Part shown: positions 10,152-22,540 of the stretch, piece after piece | How the letters are laid out: every line of letters starts with the position of its first letter | Numbering within the stretch: position 1 is the first letter of the stretch | Source of the DNA: Turritopsis dohrnii | Lineage: Eukaryota; Cnidaria; Hydrozoa; Anthoathecata; Oceaniidae | NCBI GenBank assembly: GCA_027922465.2 | Contig: BQMF02000472.1 | Coordinates: forward strand, 248,001-312,000 | DNA: 64,000 nt | Direction of reading: 5' to 3' | Position numbers and translations under genes: made by a program | The notes under the pieces: model-generated | Databases searched by the model: none | The model's input: the letters and a program-made list of their open reading frames with translations, nothing else | Told to the model about the DNA's origin: nothing

Positions 10152-13100
10152 TTACTGTAATACTTGTGGAAAGACAACATTTTGAGTATACATCTTTCCA
10201 TTGATATAACCTTGTTTCCCAGTAGCAGCAACTTTGATTTTCACATTATCAAATGCCTTTGCCCTGGAACATGCGACATATAGCTGACCGTGAGAAAAAC
10301 ACGGACTCTGCAAAAACAAACCAATTTTATTAAATGTTTGACCTTGACTCTTGTTAATAGTGAAAGAGTAGGCCAAACGGATAGGCAATTGTCTGCGTTT
10401 CAATATAAAAGGCATACCTGTATCTGAAGGTGACAGTTCAACCCTAGGTATGAAAATGATTTCTCCAACTGCTGACCCTGTCAAAACTTCAGCCTTAATA
10501 AAATTGCCTGACAGTTCACGGATAATCAAGCGGGTGCCATTACAGAGACCCTTCCTGATATTAAGGTTCCTCAAGAGCATAATAATAGCCCCAACTTTAA
10601 GCTTCAAACAATGAGGAGGCATACCTGACGGCGTGATGCTATTTAAAAAATCAAGCGGATAATTTTGCCGCTCGTCTTCATCGTCACATACCACCTCATC
10701 AGCACTGTAATAACAAACTGCATTTCCTGGCAAATTGTCCAACACCTCATCGTTAATGATTAACGATTGCTCGTTTGTTGGTGTCAAAATCGCTGTGGCG
10801 GCATATTCGTGAGGTTCCAATCCGTCATACATCACCGATATAATAGAAGTGTTTTGGGGAACAACGCAACAATCAGGGATTTCGACTGAGCCTTTAGCAG
10901 GTTCATTTTGTTTTGTTGGCAGTTCACCATTACCAAGTTGTAATAGCCACGCACAGAATTCTTGTTGTTCCGGCCTGGCTCTCATGTTCTCGGTAAGTGA
11001 GTACTTTACCACTGATGCCCACAAAGCAGAACTTGTCAAGCAAACTTCAATAACATCAGTTGGTTTTGCCTTCTTCACAACTGGCAAACACTGACGAAAA
11101 TCGCCACCCCACAAAAGTACCTTTCCACCCAAAAGTGCATCACTACCACAGATATCACGTAGTAATCTGTCAATAGCATGAAAAATGTGTGTAGACACCA
11201 TTGTAGCTTCATCAATCAGAAACAGGTCAATACTGCGAAGGTATTCTGCATGTTTAGATGTCGGGGTTATCTTACATACGCTGTTTTCTAAAACAGGAAC
11301 AGGTAAGCGAAATAATGAATGCAATGTACATCCACCAGAGAGTAAGGTGGCTGCATTACCTGTATATGCAGCAGTTGCAACTTTCCAACCTCTGGCTCTA
11401 CATACTGCAATAACATAGTTATATGTAAAAGTTTTACCTGTGCCAGCTGGTCCATCCAGATAAAACAATGTTTCAAGTTGTGCTAAACCATTACGCACAT
11501 TTGAAACAGCAGACAAAATTGCATCAGCCACAGCTACCTGCTGTTCATTAAGCTGAGGCCTTACCTGTTGTGCCCTGTCAATGTAAACATTTACATCCAC
11601 TTCTTCCTCGGGGATCTGTTGAACCAACTCTGGAAGATTAAATTGAGTTAAGGACATACCAAATTGTTTGAGGACATTATCAATATAACCCAAAACCCTT
11701 TGTTCTGCTTGAACAAGAGCTAATGTTCGAGTATAGTCCTCACACAGATGCTCCTAGAATGTATTCCACAACTCAAGGGGATTGGAGGGTTCGCAGTGTG
11801 TCAAAATCGTGACAAACAGCTGTCTCATCTGTTGGGGCATTTGAAATGTTGACGCCTCTTCCAATGTGTCATGCCACTCTAAATCATCTTGTAGAAGACC
11901 TCTGGCAATACACGCTTCTCGGAATGTGTCGTAAACCACTCCATTGAAAGTACGCAGATATTCGAATGATGTGGCACCTGGAACATGCAGCAACAAAACC
12001 CGAAGGAAAAAACGTTCTCCTTCTGATGGACGGGCATTGTATAACCGAGCGACAATTGGTTTGAATGTCTTTTTTCGTTTTTGCTATTTTTTCTGTTTGT
12101 CATGAAAGACATAATGATATGGAATATCTGAATAAAGAAACTGTCGAGCATCAGGATCTTCCACATTCAGCTTAAACCATGCTGTTAGGTGACTATCTTT
12201 CAATGCCCCTTCAGCAGCTGCCTCTTCCTCACCAGCTCTAAAGTAAACCTGATGACAATTAGGTAAATGAACAGCTAATCGTTTGATAGTGTGGGATTTA
12301 TCATTCATGGAGAACTCGAAAATTCTCCACAATGCTTCCGGTGCACTGACATATCGAGCATCTAGAAATGTTTTAATTTCGTCATGCTCCAGACATTCAT
12401 TAATCTCAACATTAGCACGATCATGTCCTTTGTAAACGTATTTAAAGAGATATTTCACACTTTTTATCGTGGTACATGCTTCCAAATTTATGTGAGCATT
12501 GTATTTTTTTGACAACCACAGGCAGTATGGTACAACCCATTGATTATCCAAGTCCACGTTTTTGACCCTCACTTTACGACCATCATTGCGTCTGCGATAC
12601 ATTGGATACCCATTTGCATTCATTTGGGTCGCATCACAGAATGGCTTTGGAAAATTCTTGGTACAGTTGCCATCATCTCCCATGCAGACTGACTTACGAT
12701 TTGCATTCCCACAGGGACCATGAATCATACATGATCTGATGATGTTATGTAGCTCTGGTTCAAGTTCAGGATCTGGTATTTCAGCAGAAATTAAGGTGTC
12801 AATATCATCAGCATTCTGCAGTTTGTCCTCTTGAGCTAAATGGATAAGAATTTGTGCATGAGGTAAAGAACGTTTCTGAAACTCAATAACATACAGGTGC
12901 GAAATGGATTTCCCCAAAACACCATTTTTAGTAATATTCTCTAAGAGTGATTTCAATTTCAAATTAAAAACACGTGCAACCAAGTCAGGTCGATAATGTG
13001 CTGGCTCATTATCCAAATTTTCAGTAATTTCTCGCCATTTGGGATTGCACGTGAAAGTGCAAAACAAATCTGGTTTTCCCATTTTAGTGACCATAGCCAT

Positions 13101-14649
13101 AGCATGTTGATAATTTTGTAGCATGGCTCTTGGACCACCCTGAAATGAAGAAGGTAGAATTACTGGTCTGCCTGCATGAAGGCCACGATTTTCCGCAACA
13201 TTGGCAAGATGATCAATAAGGCCTTGATATTGTTCAACCCGAAGAGCTGCCTGTTTCATCCGTATGAAATGCAAACGATTAGCTTCAACTTTACAATAGC
13301 TATCCACGGCATATTGTTGAAGTAATCTTTTACCTTTTAAAGGCAAACCTAAATGTGTAATATTGCAGCATGGTCGTGCGACGTTGCTGACCTACTGCAT
13401 ATTCTGCTACATGAGGAATGTCGGAACTCCAACCCAACTCTCCTCTTGGAAAAAATACAGGATACACCATTGGATCGATATTAGGTGATTGCGCAGGCAA
13501 ATCCTGCAATGGTCTATCTCGAGGGTAAACAACAATGTCTCGAGCTAATGGTGGTGCACCATCTTCACCAACAAAAACAGCTGCTACTTCATCGTGATGA
13601 GGTAGATTATATCGGTGGCGGTCACCCCCACTTCTCAAGTGCATTCTTACCTGAAAATCAATAGCAAATTATCAAAAGCAGTTGAAAAAGATCGTTGGAG
13701 TATAACTATCTATTTGCACTTACCTCAGATGGGTGACGATTCTGATCATTTGCAAGTTGCAATTCCTCCGCCTCTACCTCACCCATGTGTTTATATGCAG
13801 CTGCATATGGACTCTCCCTTAAAATGATATCTTGCAAAGTTTGCATGACTTCAGGGGAGCAACCTTGATTTTCTGGTCTTGCCATTCGCTCGTTGAATGC
13901 ATCCATACCATCATAAATATAAAGTTGACCATAGGATGGAAGAACACCTAGTGGTGGGTGTAAATTACCCGTTCGGTGACATACCTGGCCATTTATACGA
14001 AAAACTGGTGGACCACGACCTGGTGGTACAGCCAATTTCGCACCCATTGAAGCAAAAGCAACCGAACTGTTGAACTTTCGAATATTTTCTTGAAAGTTCT
14101 TTGCTTGATTGTTATTACCTAATAAAAGATCTTTAAGGTCATTAGGATAATAAATGTTATCTAAATGAACTTTACCATTGTGACAACACTTAAAATTAGT
14201 TTCCACAGCAAACATCTTGGCACCACAAAATTGACAGATCTTGTCCATGGCACCAAGATAGTGTAGCTCAGGTAATTCCTCTTGCCGAGCTGCGCGATGC
14301 AAGGGTGGAACAGCATTTCGTTGAACAGCACGCCTTGCCCTCATGCGATGAATATAGCATTTCGGGGGGCTAATCTTTGATCATCATCTTCAGTTTGGCG
14401 ATACTGAGCACGTCTTTCAGCATCGTTCACTCTAAGACGTTCATTATCTGCCTGAATGTCTGGTGGCTGGAAATCAATATTTAGCTGAAGCTGTTGGCGC
14501 CTTGCCTCAGCCACATCTTCATGTGCATGCCGACGCTGAATAACAGAGCGCATTTGCCGCTGATCAGGTGACTGGAGCACAAACTGGCCATTCCTAAAAA
14601 CTGCTTGGAAGCCAGGAATAATATTAGTGCCTCTTATATTAAACATCAC
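10152..14649 (-). pseudogene. Helitron 1 Rep-helicase (RepHel)
   Basis: Rep joins and cuts single-stranded DNA for rolling-circle transposition, and the fused Pif1-type SF1 helicase unwinds it. Blocks in order: N-terminal region 14649-13706 (CQFC and CC zinc-like cysteines), 13644-13330, Rep nuclease region from 13346, and helicase to 10152. The last intron-like gap (near 13730-13650) has a GTAAGT donor. The two-tyrosine motif (KYLFKYVYKGHD) is present, but the HUH motif reads LPHAQILIHL, with Q in place of the second H. The helicase has Walker A GPAGTGKT and Walker B FLIDEA, plus TINKSQGQT near the end. Damage: in-frame TAG at 12084-12086 and 11754-11756, a frameshift with a small deletion at 13330-13346, and a frame change near 14341. 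It is unlikely to make a working enzyme. Confidence 0.9.
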
Positions 14650-15316
14650 AGTTCAGAAACACCAATAACAAAAAAAGAAAGAAATAGCTACCAACTGTGA
14701 ATAAACAGCACAAATCTAGGCAGAAGCAGAAAGCAAACTTACTAATACAAAATAAACAGAAATAGGCAAAACTGTGATAATAAACAAACCTTTCTATCTA
14801 AAAACTAACGTCTTTTCAACTAACGTATTTAAAAAACGAACCTGGAATGCAAACAGAAAAAGTGTTAGAAGACAGAAAGAGTAAACAAAGGATAAACAGC
14901 TCTTGGGAAAGGATAAACCGCCGTAAAGTTTACCATTTTTAAATTACTATGAAAACAAACAAAGAGATCTCACCTCGTTGACGTATATTTTGTATCAAAA
15001 TCAAAAATGATCAACAGGGCAGCAACCACAACAAACAGAACGATCTAATTAAATAAAAAAATCGTCATACATTAGGCAGTAAGTAGCCTATTTTAAAATT
15101 TTAAACAAACGGTTTACCTGATCTTTCGCTTTTGATAATACAATACAAACAATTTTATGTATATACGATATTGTTTCGCAACCGTCCTTCTTACTGGAAA
15201 ATTAAAAATTAATTTGTTTACGTTCTGAACGAATTGGTTGCTATAGTTTGCCCGATTCTGGAAACCAATTTTGATTGGTCAAAAAGCATTCACGCCAATC
15301 AAAACAATCAAAACAA
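14650..15316. other. 5' region of Helitron 1, no gene seen
   Basis: AT-rich sequence upstream of the RepHel frame on the minus strand. It probably holds the promoter and 5' leader, but no motif is clear. Confidence 0.4.
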
Positions 15317-15485
15317 ATGCGCATTGTATAGGTTTCCCGAAAGAAACGTCACACTTAGATGACGTATCATGTATGCGTGTATACTGATTACGTAACTTTA
15401 CAAAGTGTCTCTCGGCCTTTAACCAGGTATTATGCGCATTGTGTTGGTCTCCCGAAAGAAACGTCAAACTTAGATTACGTAACAT
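15317..15485. repeat. Direct repeat, two ~50-bp copies 115 bp apart
   Basis: Copies at 15317-15366 and 15432-15485 share GCGCATTGT, then CCCGAAAGAAACGTCA and CTTAGAT(T/G)ACGTA. They lie near the 5' end of Helitron 1, where replication or promoter signals would be expected. Confidence 0.6.
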
Positions 15486-15623
15486 TAAAAAAAGTGTTCT
15501 CACGTCTGCGTGGTTTTACAACGAAAATGGAAAAAATAAGAAGGTTTAGACCGTGAAAAAAAGTAAATACGTCACTCTCTAAAATAAAAGTGGGATGCAC
15601 AATCGCGGATTATTATAATAAGA

Positions 15624-16283
15624 TTTCAGTATTTCTCAAGAAGTACCATGGTGTTGATGTCAGCTATCGAACGGTACTGCGACGATTAAGCAAGTACGGT
15701 TTGAAGAGACGACACCGTGACACTTTCTTTGAGTTGGATGCAACACACGATGCAGTAAAGCAAAGGATAAGAGCTTTGATCAATGGTCCAAGTTCGACTG
15801 CTGGATATCGAACTGTGTGGCATTCTTTGCAACTGGAAGGTTTAAGGGTTCCAAGAATTATTGTACAGACAATCCTGAAAGATTTGGATCCAGAAAGCAC
15901 AGAAAATCGAAGGAAACACAGACTACACAGAAGAAGGTATGAAAACGCTGGGCCTAACTTCGCTTGGCATATCGACGGATAGGATAAGTTGAAGCCCTGG
16001 GGGTTTCCCATAAACGGTGCTATAGATGGTTACAGTAGACGAATACTATGGCTTCAATTTACTCGCTCCAATAACGCACCGGATAATATTGCTAGTTTTT
16101 ACCTCGATGCAGTTAGCACGCTGGGCGGTTGTCCTGTGGAACTCATCACAGATGCAAGACGACATAGCACAGCATGTTGTAGTGAGAGACTACTCAAACG
16201 AGTACACCAAATATTTCGAGTATGTAATGGTTACGCTGAATATTCCAAAACGTAAGACATGGGAAGATGCGCTATCACTTTAA
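15624..16283 (+). pseudogene. Integrase-core (rve/DDE) gene, main part
   Basis: Continues the frame from 7127. It shows an HTH-like start (YHGVDVSYRTVLRRL), then FAWHIDG with the first catalytic Asp, a TAG at 15980-15982 where the family usually has Tyr, then INGAIDGYSRRILWL. A frameshift near 16155 (after ELITDA) moves the rest (VVRDYSNEYTKYFEY) to another frame, which ends at 16283. Similar integrase-core proteins are common as transposon-derived genes in cnidarians and fish. The family name is uncertain, and the gene is plainly dead. Confidence 0.75.
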
Positions 16284-16906
16284 GAGAAGCTCATGTCTCT
16301 CTCTTAGTGAATAAGCAACATACCAAGATGAACTACAACTTCTCCTAAAAATACAATTGCTATTTTAGAGGAAGGAACATAAGTACTCGATCCAAGATGT
16401 TGGATGGCTTTTTGAATTTTTGATAAAGTAAAACACTGTCAAAATGAACAATAGAAACTATGCTGAAAAACCATGCACTGCATCAAAATTAAGTAAAGTT
16501 AAAATGCATACATCTAAGTATGATTGTACATCCAAGCATATATATCTAAATAAACAATCATGTTAAATAGTGTAGATTTTAAATATAAAATTGTGTAAAT
16601 AAGAACAGAAAATGCTCATACATTGGTTTTAGGGAAGAAATTTTTTTGAAGAATATAAATTTTGAGGATTGTACAGGGCAAAATCTACAACATAAAATAG
16701 TGACAGTGCCATACTAATTTTTTCCTGCAAAAATTTCTTTCTTATCAAAATGGCATCTTATCAGAAAACAAACAGGAATAGATTTCTACACAGTACAGCA
16801 AGTAAAAACGTCATGTCTGTGTTTATCCAAATGACAACATGGAACAAGCAAATAAAATATAATATAATCAAACTAACAATGAAAATACGTTATAACAGGT
16901 AATACT
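16284..16906. other. Intergenic stretch
   Basis: AT-rich; probably includes the 3' untranslated region of the HECT gene on the minus strand. No gene or repeat is recognised. Confidence 0.5.
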
Positions 16907-18562
16907 TCACTGGATACCAAAAGCTTGCCCTTTACAAAAGGCAAGCATAAAACAATGTTTAAAGTCCTCAAAAGAATTCATGTGAATACACGGCAAAACT
17001 ATTTCCCTCGAGCAAGCATGTACAACTGGAAAACATATGGTATGCTTAGGATTATCATCCATACAGTCATGCTTAAAGCTGACCATAATTTCTACGTCAT
17101 CTTGGCACAATGGCTTATGACTTTGGCCTGTTAACCACTTCATAACTCCAGCTGGAGTTAATTGAGCTATGGCTTCTTTCTCGCATTCCTCTGGATTAGT
17201 TTCATCACAATGGTAAGCCAAGGCTTCACTTGAACCACAAACATTTTCATCTTCAAGCATCATTAAGACATCTTGAAAGTGATCCATAATGACTTCTTTG
17301 GTGATTCGCTTTGAGGAAGATTCTGATGAAAAAAGAGGTTTGAGAAGCGAAAACACATAGTTAGCATCAACCAACCCACTGTTGTCTTGAACAAACACTT
17401 TTGTGAGTAACTGTTTGTGAGTTTGTAAGAAGTCCTTAACTCCAAAAAGCTCTAATCCACGTAAAAATTCTTTTAGGTAGGATAATCTGCGTGATGTAAT
17501 CCGTATCATGACAGTGCCGAGAATTGTGTTCACATTTTCCTTGCTTATCACATCCGTATAGCCATTTTCAATGATTACATCCGCTACTTGCACTGGATCT
17601 TCTCGTATCTTTTCAAAGATATCCAAATCAGCTGGCACAAAGTGTGTGTCAAGTTCTAATTTCTTTAAATCTATGTCAGGTTGCAGCATTAAGTGCAACA
17701 TGTTTGGATGAAAAAAGCAGTGAGGTGGTCCACCATGGACTAATGATGCTGCTGCTAACTGGCCTGAGGAGAAGTAGTTACTGTTTTGTACATCAGACAT
17801 AGAGTCTCTGGGTACTCCATTCTTAAACATATAATTTCTTAAGTCTGCAATGACATCAGTCAGAAATTCTTTGTGCATTGCACCGACATCAATACCACTT
17901 TCCCCTGAAAAATGCACTGTTAATTTACTTTGAGGATTTTGCTTACGAGTTTCTCTTTTCCACAGTGTAAAATGGCGATCAAGAGATGCACCCCTTCTTA
18001 CAACTATGAACAACTGCTTATCTTCTATTATGTTCTTTTTCAAATGAACAAGTTGCTCTGGTAATGTTGAAAAAACATGTTTTTCTGGTTGTACCAGTTC
18101 AGCTTTTATTTATAGCATTTTGTAAGTTTCTTGCAAATGTCTCATCTGCAAGTTCCGTCTTTCTCTTTTTGCAAGGAGTGGAAAAATCTGCCTTTTCCAA
18201 AACTGTTGTCGGATCAAAAAAATGTTCATCAACAAAAAGATTGTGGAAGTAGTCATCCAGTGGCAGCTCTTCAGTGAATGGACTACTTTCAATTTTTTTC
18301 CATGCCATCTTCTCATTCTCTGATAGTAGATACAATGTGATATTTTTGTGTTCTTTGCCAATTCCTTCTTTGTATCTTTTTATGGTAAATTCCTCACAAG
18401 TACCAGGGATACATAGAGGCTCCTCGCCACTTTCAAATGTCAAGCTGTAACTCAGTTCCTGCGATACAATACTTTTATAAAAGTCAGCAAATCTTTTATT
18501 AGCATTAGCTCGAATCACTTCATAATTTCCTCCACTTGAAACACTCAAAGTTATACGTTTTC
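16907..18562 (-). CDS. HECT-type E3 ubiquitin ligase, main exon
   Basis: HECT ligases take ubiquitin from an E2 onto a catalytic cysteine and pass it to a substrate. The N-lobe start (FSGESGIDVGAMHKEF) and the C-lobe end with the catalytic cysteine (VHACSREIVLP, in place of the usual HTC), followed by a GFG-like AFG close to the C-terminus, are visible. The total resembles the short G2E3-like HECT proteins that are numerous in cnidarians. The upstream part (from an acceptor near 18563) reads through an IRANANKRF/LRGKRI region. An extra A in a run of four (18104-18107, TTTT on plus) shifts the frame between NAIN and ELVQPEKHV, so this is either a real frameshift or an assembly error. Its 5' exons lie beyond the LINE, at 26432-26778. 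Confidence 0.75.
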
Positions 18563-19485
18563 CTCTTAATGTTTTTATGTCGTTCGAATTTCAGGATTGG
18601 TACCGAGAGGAGATCAATTTGGTAAAAAAGCAACGCAAGTGAATGAATGTCTCAAAAAGTTATGCAATGAACGAAATTTATGTTTTATCGAACACAAAAA
18701 TTTGAATCCAAAGATTCATCTTAATCGAAGCAATGTACATCTCAATAAAAACGGAACTACAGCTTTGTGTCGCAATTTCATGAAATTTATCAAAAAGAAA
18801 TAAATTTTACCCCGCACTGACGACTGGAAGGATTCTGCTAAGCATGACAAGTTTAAAAGTAAATATGCCAAAAATATCAGTATTGGTCATTTGAACATAA
18901 ACTCTTATCGCTATAAAATCACAGAAATAAAAACATTCATTGGAGATATGTTTGATGTCATGATTTTCGCCGAAACAAAGTTAGATGAATCTTTCTGTAC
19001 CGAACAGTTTAAATTCCCAGGATATAAGAAACCATATCGAAAAGACCAGTCAAGTGATAGTGGTGGTTTGTTAGTTTATGCCGTCAATATACCGTCAAAG
19101 CGTATACTGATCGATGACTCTATTCCAAATGACATTGAACTAATTGTGATAGAAATATCAACAAAAAGTTCAAAATGGATCATCATCGCAACTTACAAAT
19201 CTCCTTCGCAAAATAAAGTTCGTTTCTTTAATGCTGTTCGACAAACCATTAATCAACTCTCGTCAAAATACTCAAATTTTATGGTGATTGGTGACTTAAA
19301 CATGGAAAATGATAACTTGCTAAACGAATTTACTGAAACGTATGGGCTAGTTAACCCTTTCTCCGGCACATTATCGTTTTGATGTTAAAAAAATTTTTCA
19401 GATCGTTTTTTCTATTATTTCGGGTTCTTAGATCTCAAAAAAAAAGTTTGTTGTCAAAATTCATTTAATATGTTGGTTTTACAAT

Positions 19486-19504
19486 TTGTTGCAAATATGC
19501 AACA
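19486..19504. promoter_or_regulatory. piggyBac subterminal palindrome, left
   Basis: TTGTTGCAAATATGCAACA; the same 19-mer occurs at the right end and a close variant at 21726-21745. It is probably a transposase binding site. Confidence 0.5.
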
Positions 19505-19621
19505 TTGGCGGACAAGGGTAGGGAAAATGATGAAATATTTTATGGAATAAAGCTTCATTTTATATGCCAGAATCACGCCTTGGATAAGCGTGATCGCAAA
19601 AATTACAAGAAAAGCTGTAAA

Positions 19622-21939
19622 TCAATTATGGAAATCCTTGAAACAATTTCTATCCTTGTTCAAACACAATCCTAATTTACACTTGGAGCATTTCACAGTG
19701 CAAGTCATTTGGCATTTTCGACATCTTGATCGGCTGCCATCAATTTCCGGCCAGTGTGCAACTTTGTCAAAGCGGACATCTGCGATTGGTGATGGGACAG
19801 TAGGATTTCTTCCAAATGTTGCAGTTGGTGAAATGCTTCTTCGTGGCCGACCAGGCTTTGGTTGTTCTTTGCCTGCCAAAGTAAGAGCTGAAGCAATTTG
19901 GGTTGTGAAAGTTCTCAAGTTGATTTGCATTTTCTTTGTCACTCGTTTTTGGTCACAATGCCTTCTGTACAAGAGCCAGGCATTGACTTTTGCGATGTCA
20001 ACACAATGAAAGATCAGCTTAAGATACCATCTCTTTCTGGTGATGATTTTTGTCCGGTACAGGGAGATCAGCATATCAGCCAAATCAACTCCACCCATGG
20101 ATTCGTTGTATTGTGACACAATATCAGGACAGTCAACAGTCACCTTTTCTTTTTTCATCAGGTCAAATCTCTCCACCGTATTGTTGCATTCAACCCCTGC
20201 AAAAGTTGATCCAAGAACAACACATTTGTTGTCAAACCACTTCAGCAAATGTAAACCAGTGTTACAATCCGTTCTAAAATCATAGGAGCCACGTCCACTT
20301 GATTTCAGATCCTTTTCTGACATCAATGGACAGCCTCCAAGGCGATTCGAACGAAAAGTAGCGATCGTGAGGATTTTCATCGATTTTAGCTCTAACAATA
20401 TCGACAATGTTGAAAACCAATTGTCCATGAATAATTTGAAGTTTTCGTTTTTTGGCATTTTTTCAACAAGCCGTAGAACAACCTCATAGGCCCCACATTT
20501 CTCCTTACCAGCACTTTTTGGCCCAGCGTAAAAGAAGAAATCATAGATTATTCCAGAAGCACCCGCTCGTACAAAGTTTTTAAATCCCCACTTGTGGATT
20601 TTCTTGGGCATGTACTGACGGATGCCACTTCTTTTGGTTTTTGCAGGGACCATCTGTTCATCGATTGATTGGTATTGTTCTTGCTCCAAATTGAGGCAAT
20701 TTGCGCGTAAAGTGTTGACCACAGGTTCAACTTTGAATAACCTTGAAGAGGATTCACTCTTCTCGGTGTTGTCATTGGCATGGAGATAGCGTCGGATAAT
20801 TTCATAGCGTTTTAATCCCATAACATTGGCTATGCAATCGACCCGTAGCTCTTTCGACCAGTATAGCTCATAGGACGGTAGTGAAATCACTGCCATCAGC
20901 ATTTGGATGCCAACGAATTTTTCCATTTCTGATTTGTTGGTATTGATACTTTTACCAGACTTCTGTACTGAGTAAAGGTTGGTTTGAGTAACAAGATTCT
21001 CAGTTATGTCATCACTCCAAAATAACTTAAAATATTGCATTGGTGACAAGTCATTTTCAGGAGGCAATGAAAATTCTCTCCCTAAAAAGGTTGTGTCACA
21101 AACTGGAGGATTTGTCTTTCTCCAACGGTATGATCGTGGCTTTGCTTTCTTTTGCGGTGGCCCATCGTTTTCTTCATCAGTAGAAGCCTCATTTTGCTGC
21201 TGTACATTATTTCCATCTGCGTTATCATGACAAGGCTCGGCACTAAAAAAAAAGTGGAAATTGAGTAAAAGGAGTAAAACCAGCAAAAAATATTTCAAAG
21301 TTTAGTTACGCATCGTTTTCTTTTTGCTGAGTTTGAAAGTGGACTATTTCATCATCATTATCGCTTTCCATGTCAGAAAGTTCGGACAGTTCTGAATCGG
21401 ATCCAGGACTCAACACAAACTGGACTGCTTCTTCAACATTATATTTTCTTTTCATAATGGAGTATCGTTCTGTTCCTAAATAAACATAGAAAAAGGTTCA
21501 GTCTTGATAACTTTTCAAAACCAAATAGTAGAGACAAATCTACTTTTTTCAAAGCAATTTTTTCCTCAGGAGAGTTTTTTATTCGAATCACATGCATGTG
21601 CACGTTTTTTCATTAGAAAATGATCTCCTCCACTACACATGTGTTGTTGGTTTTGCCCATAAGATCAGTAATAATGATGACAATTTGTATGTCTATTTTA
21701 AGATTTTTACATCTCTTATCCGACATTGTTGCAAATTTGCAACAAATAACTTTGAACCATTTTTTTTTTAAATCCCCTTGAGCAATATGTATATACTTAT
21801 AAATACTGTATGTTTCAGGCTTTCCGAATGATTTTCAACCATTTTTACTCATATTCAGTCACATCGTGCAGCAAAATAAGTGAATAAAAATATGCAATAA
21901 CAACTTACCTTCAGTACTACTTGTAACGTTGGCTGCCAT
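19622..21939 (-). CDS. piggyBac transposase, three exons, intact
   Basis: Cut-and-paste transposase that targets TTAA. Exons 21939-21909 (ATG, 10 codons plus one base, GTAAGT), 21475-21310 and 21242-19622 join in frame to 605 codons without a stop. The catalytic aspartates are seen in SIDEQM, FMDNWFS and GGVDLADM, in the family's order. The N-terminal region is acidic; the C-terminus is a cysteine-rich zinc domain (CRKCQMTC, CSKCKLGLC) of the kind that binds the inverted repeats. The length is close to the usual ~600 residues. A single long frame starting at 21298 would begin with a hydrophobic stretch that is really intron 2. Nothing visible prevents activity. Confidence 0.9.
21726..21745. 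promoter_or_regulatory. piggyBac palindrome, internal variant
   Basis: TTGTTGCAAATTTGCAACAA, a perfect palindrome and one-base variant of the subterminal motif, upstream of the transposase start at 21939 only by its position inside intron 1. Confidence 0.4.
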
Positions 21940-22066
21940 TATGGTTAAAGGGCGACCTTGACCATGTGCTTTGTTTTTGTTGAAAAAAGAAAGGTCTAGA
22001 AACTATATTTTAAAGTCACCAACCGTATATTCAACTGAGCTTTTAAAATGTGACCTTCCAAAACAT

Positions 22067-22085
22067 TTGTTGCAAATATGCAACA
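22067..22085. promoter_or_regulatory. piggyBac subterminal palindrome, right
   Basis: Same 19-mer as 19486-19504, 16 bp inside the right TTAA. Same orientation as the left copy, although the motif is itself nearly symmetric. Confidence 0.5.
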
Positions 22086-22540
22086 CGACCGGAGAAAGGG
22101 TTAACATGATCAAAGAACCAACTTGTTTCAAATCTTTGGAGAACCCCTCATCGATTGATGTTATCCTTACGAATCGAGAAAAATGCTTTTTGAAAAGTTA
22201 TACTCTCGAGACAGGCATCTCTGATCATCACAAATTGATTGTCACAGTAATGAGAAGCACCATCGATCATCGAGCTGCAAAAGTTATAACATGTGGAGAT
22301 CTCAAAAATATGATCAATCAAGTTTTCAGAAATGAATTACAAGAACAAGTTGAAAAAGCACCTGATTTCTCATCGATGCATCAAAATTTCAAAAATTGTT
22401 TGGATCACCATGCACCATTGAAGAAAAAGGTTCTGAGAGCAAATAACAAAGACTTTGTAGACAAATCAATCCGTAAAGAAACAATGTATCGTTCACAGCT
22501 GAAAAATAGATATAACAGAAAGCCAACATTAGAAAACAAA

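Larger units (their letters stand above)
7128..15623 (-). mobile_element. Full-size Helitron 1 (8.5 kb)
   Basis: Minus-strand ends: TC at 15623-15622 and CTAG at 7131-7128, flanked by A and T. The 3' end shows a short hairpin-forming GC-rich block (GGCGAGCGACGCCGCC, then TGGGCGGCTAG). The boundaries are proven by the host: the element splits a codon of the integrase gene, and removing it restores the frame. It carries the Rep-helicase gene at 10152-14649 and several smaller repeats in its 3' third. Confidence 0.9.
19351..22104 (-). mobile_element. piggyBac element, apparently complete
   Basis: Both ends carry the TTAA target duplication (19351-19354 and 22101-22104) followed by matching inverted repeats, CCCTTTCTCCGG and CCGGAGAAAGGG. 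The element proper is 2746 bp. It carries an intact transposase gene on the minus strand. Removing it and one TTAA restores the LINE frame (YGLVN|MIKEP). Confidence 0.95.

Noticed and set aside
10849..11418. Plus-strand frames opposite the helicase
   Set aside because: Antisense shadows of the RepHel coding sequence.
18580..18600. Splice acceptor TTTCAG on the plus strand at the LINE start
   Set aside because: It coincides with the 5' truncation point of the LINE and no plus-strand exon precedes it.
21243..21298. Signal-peptide-like N-terminus of the piggyBac transposase
   Set aside because: The hydrophobic run is intron 2; the in-frame upstream exons at 21475-21310 and 21939-21909 fit the family.
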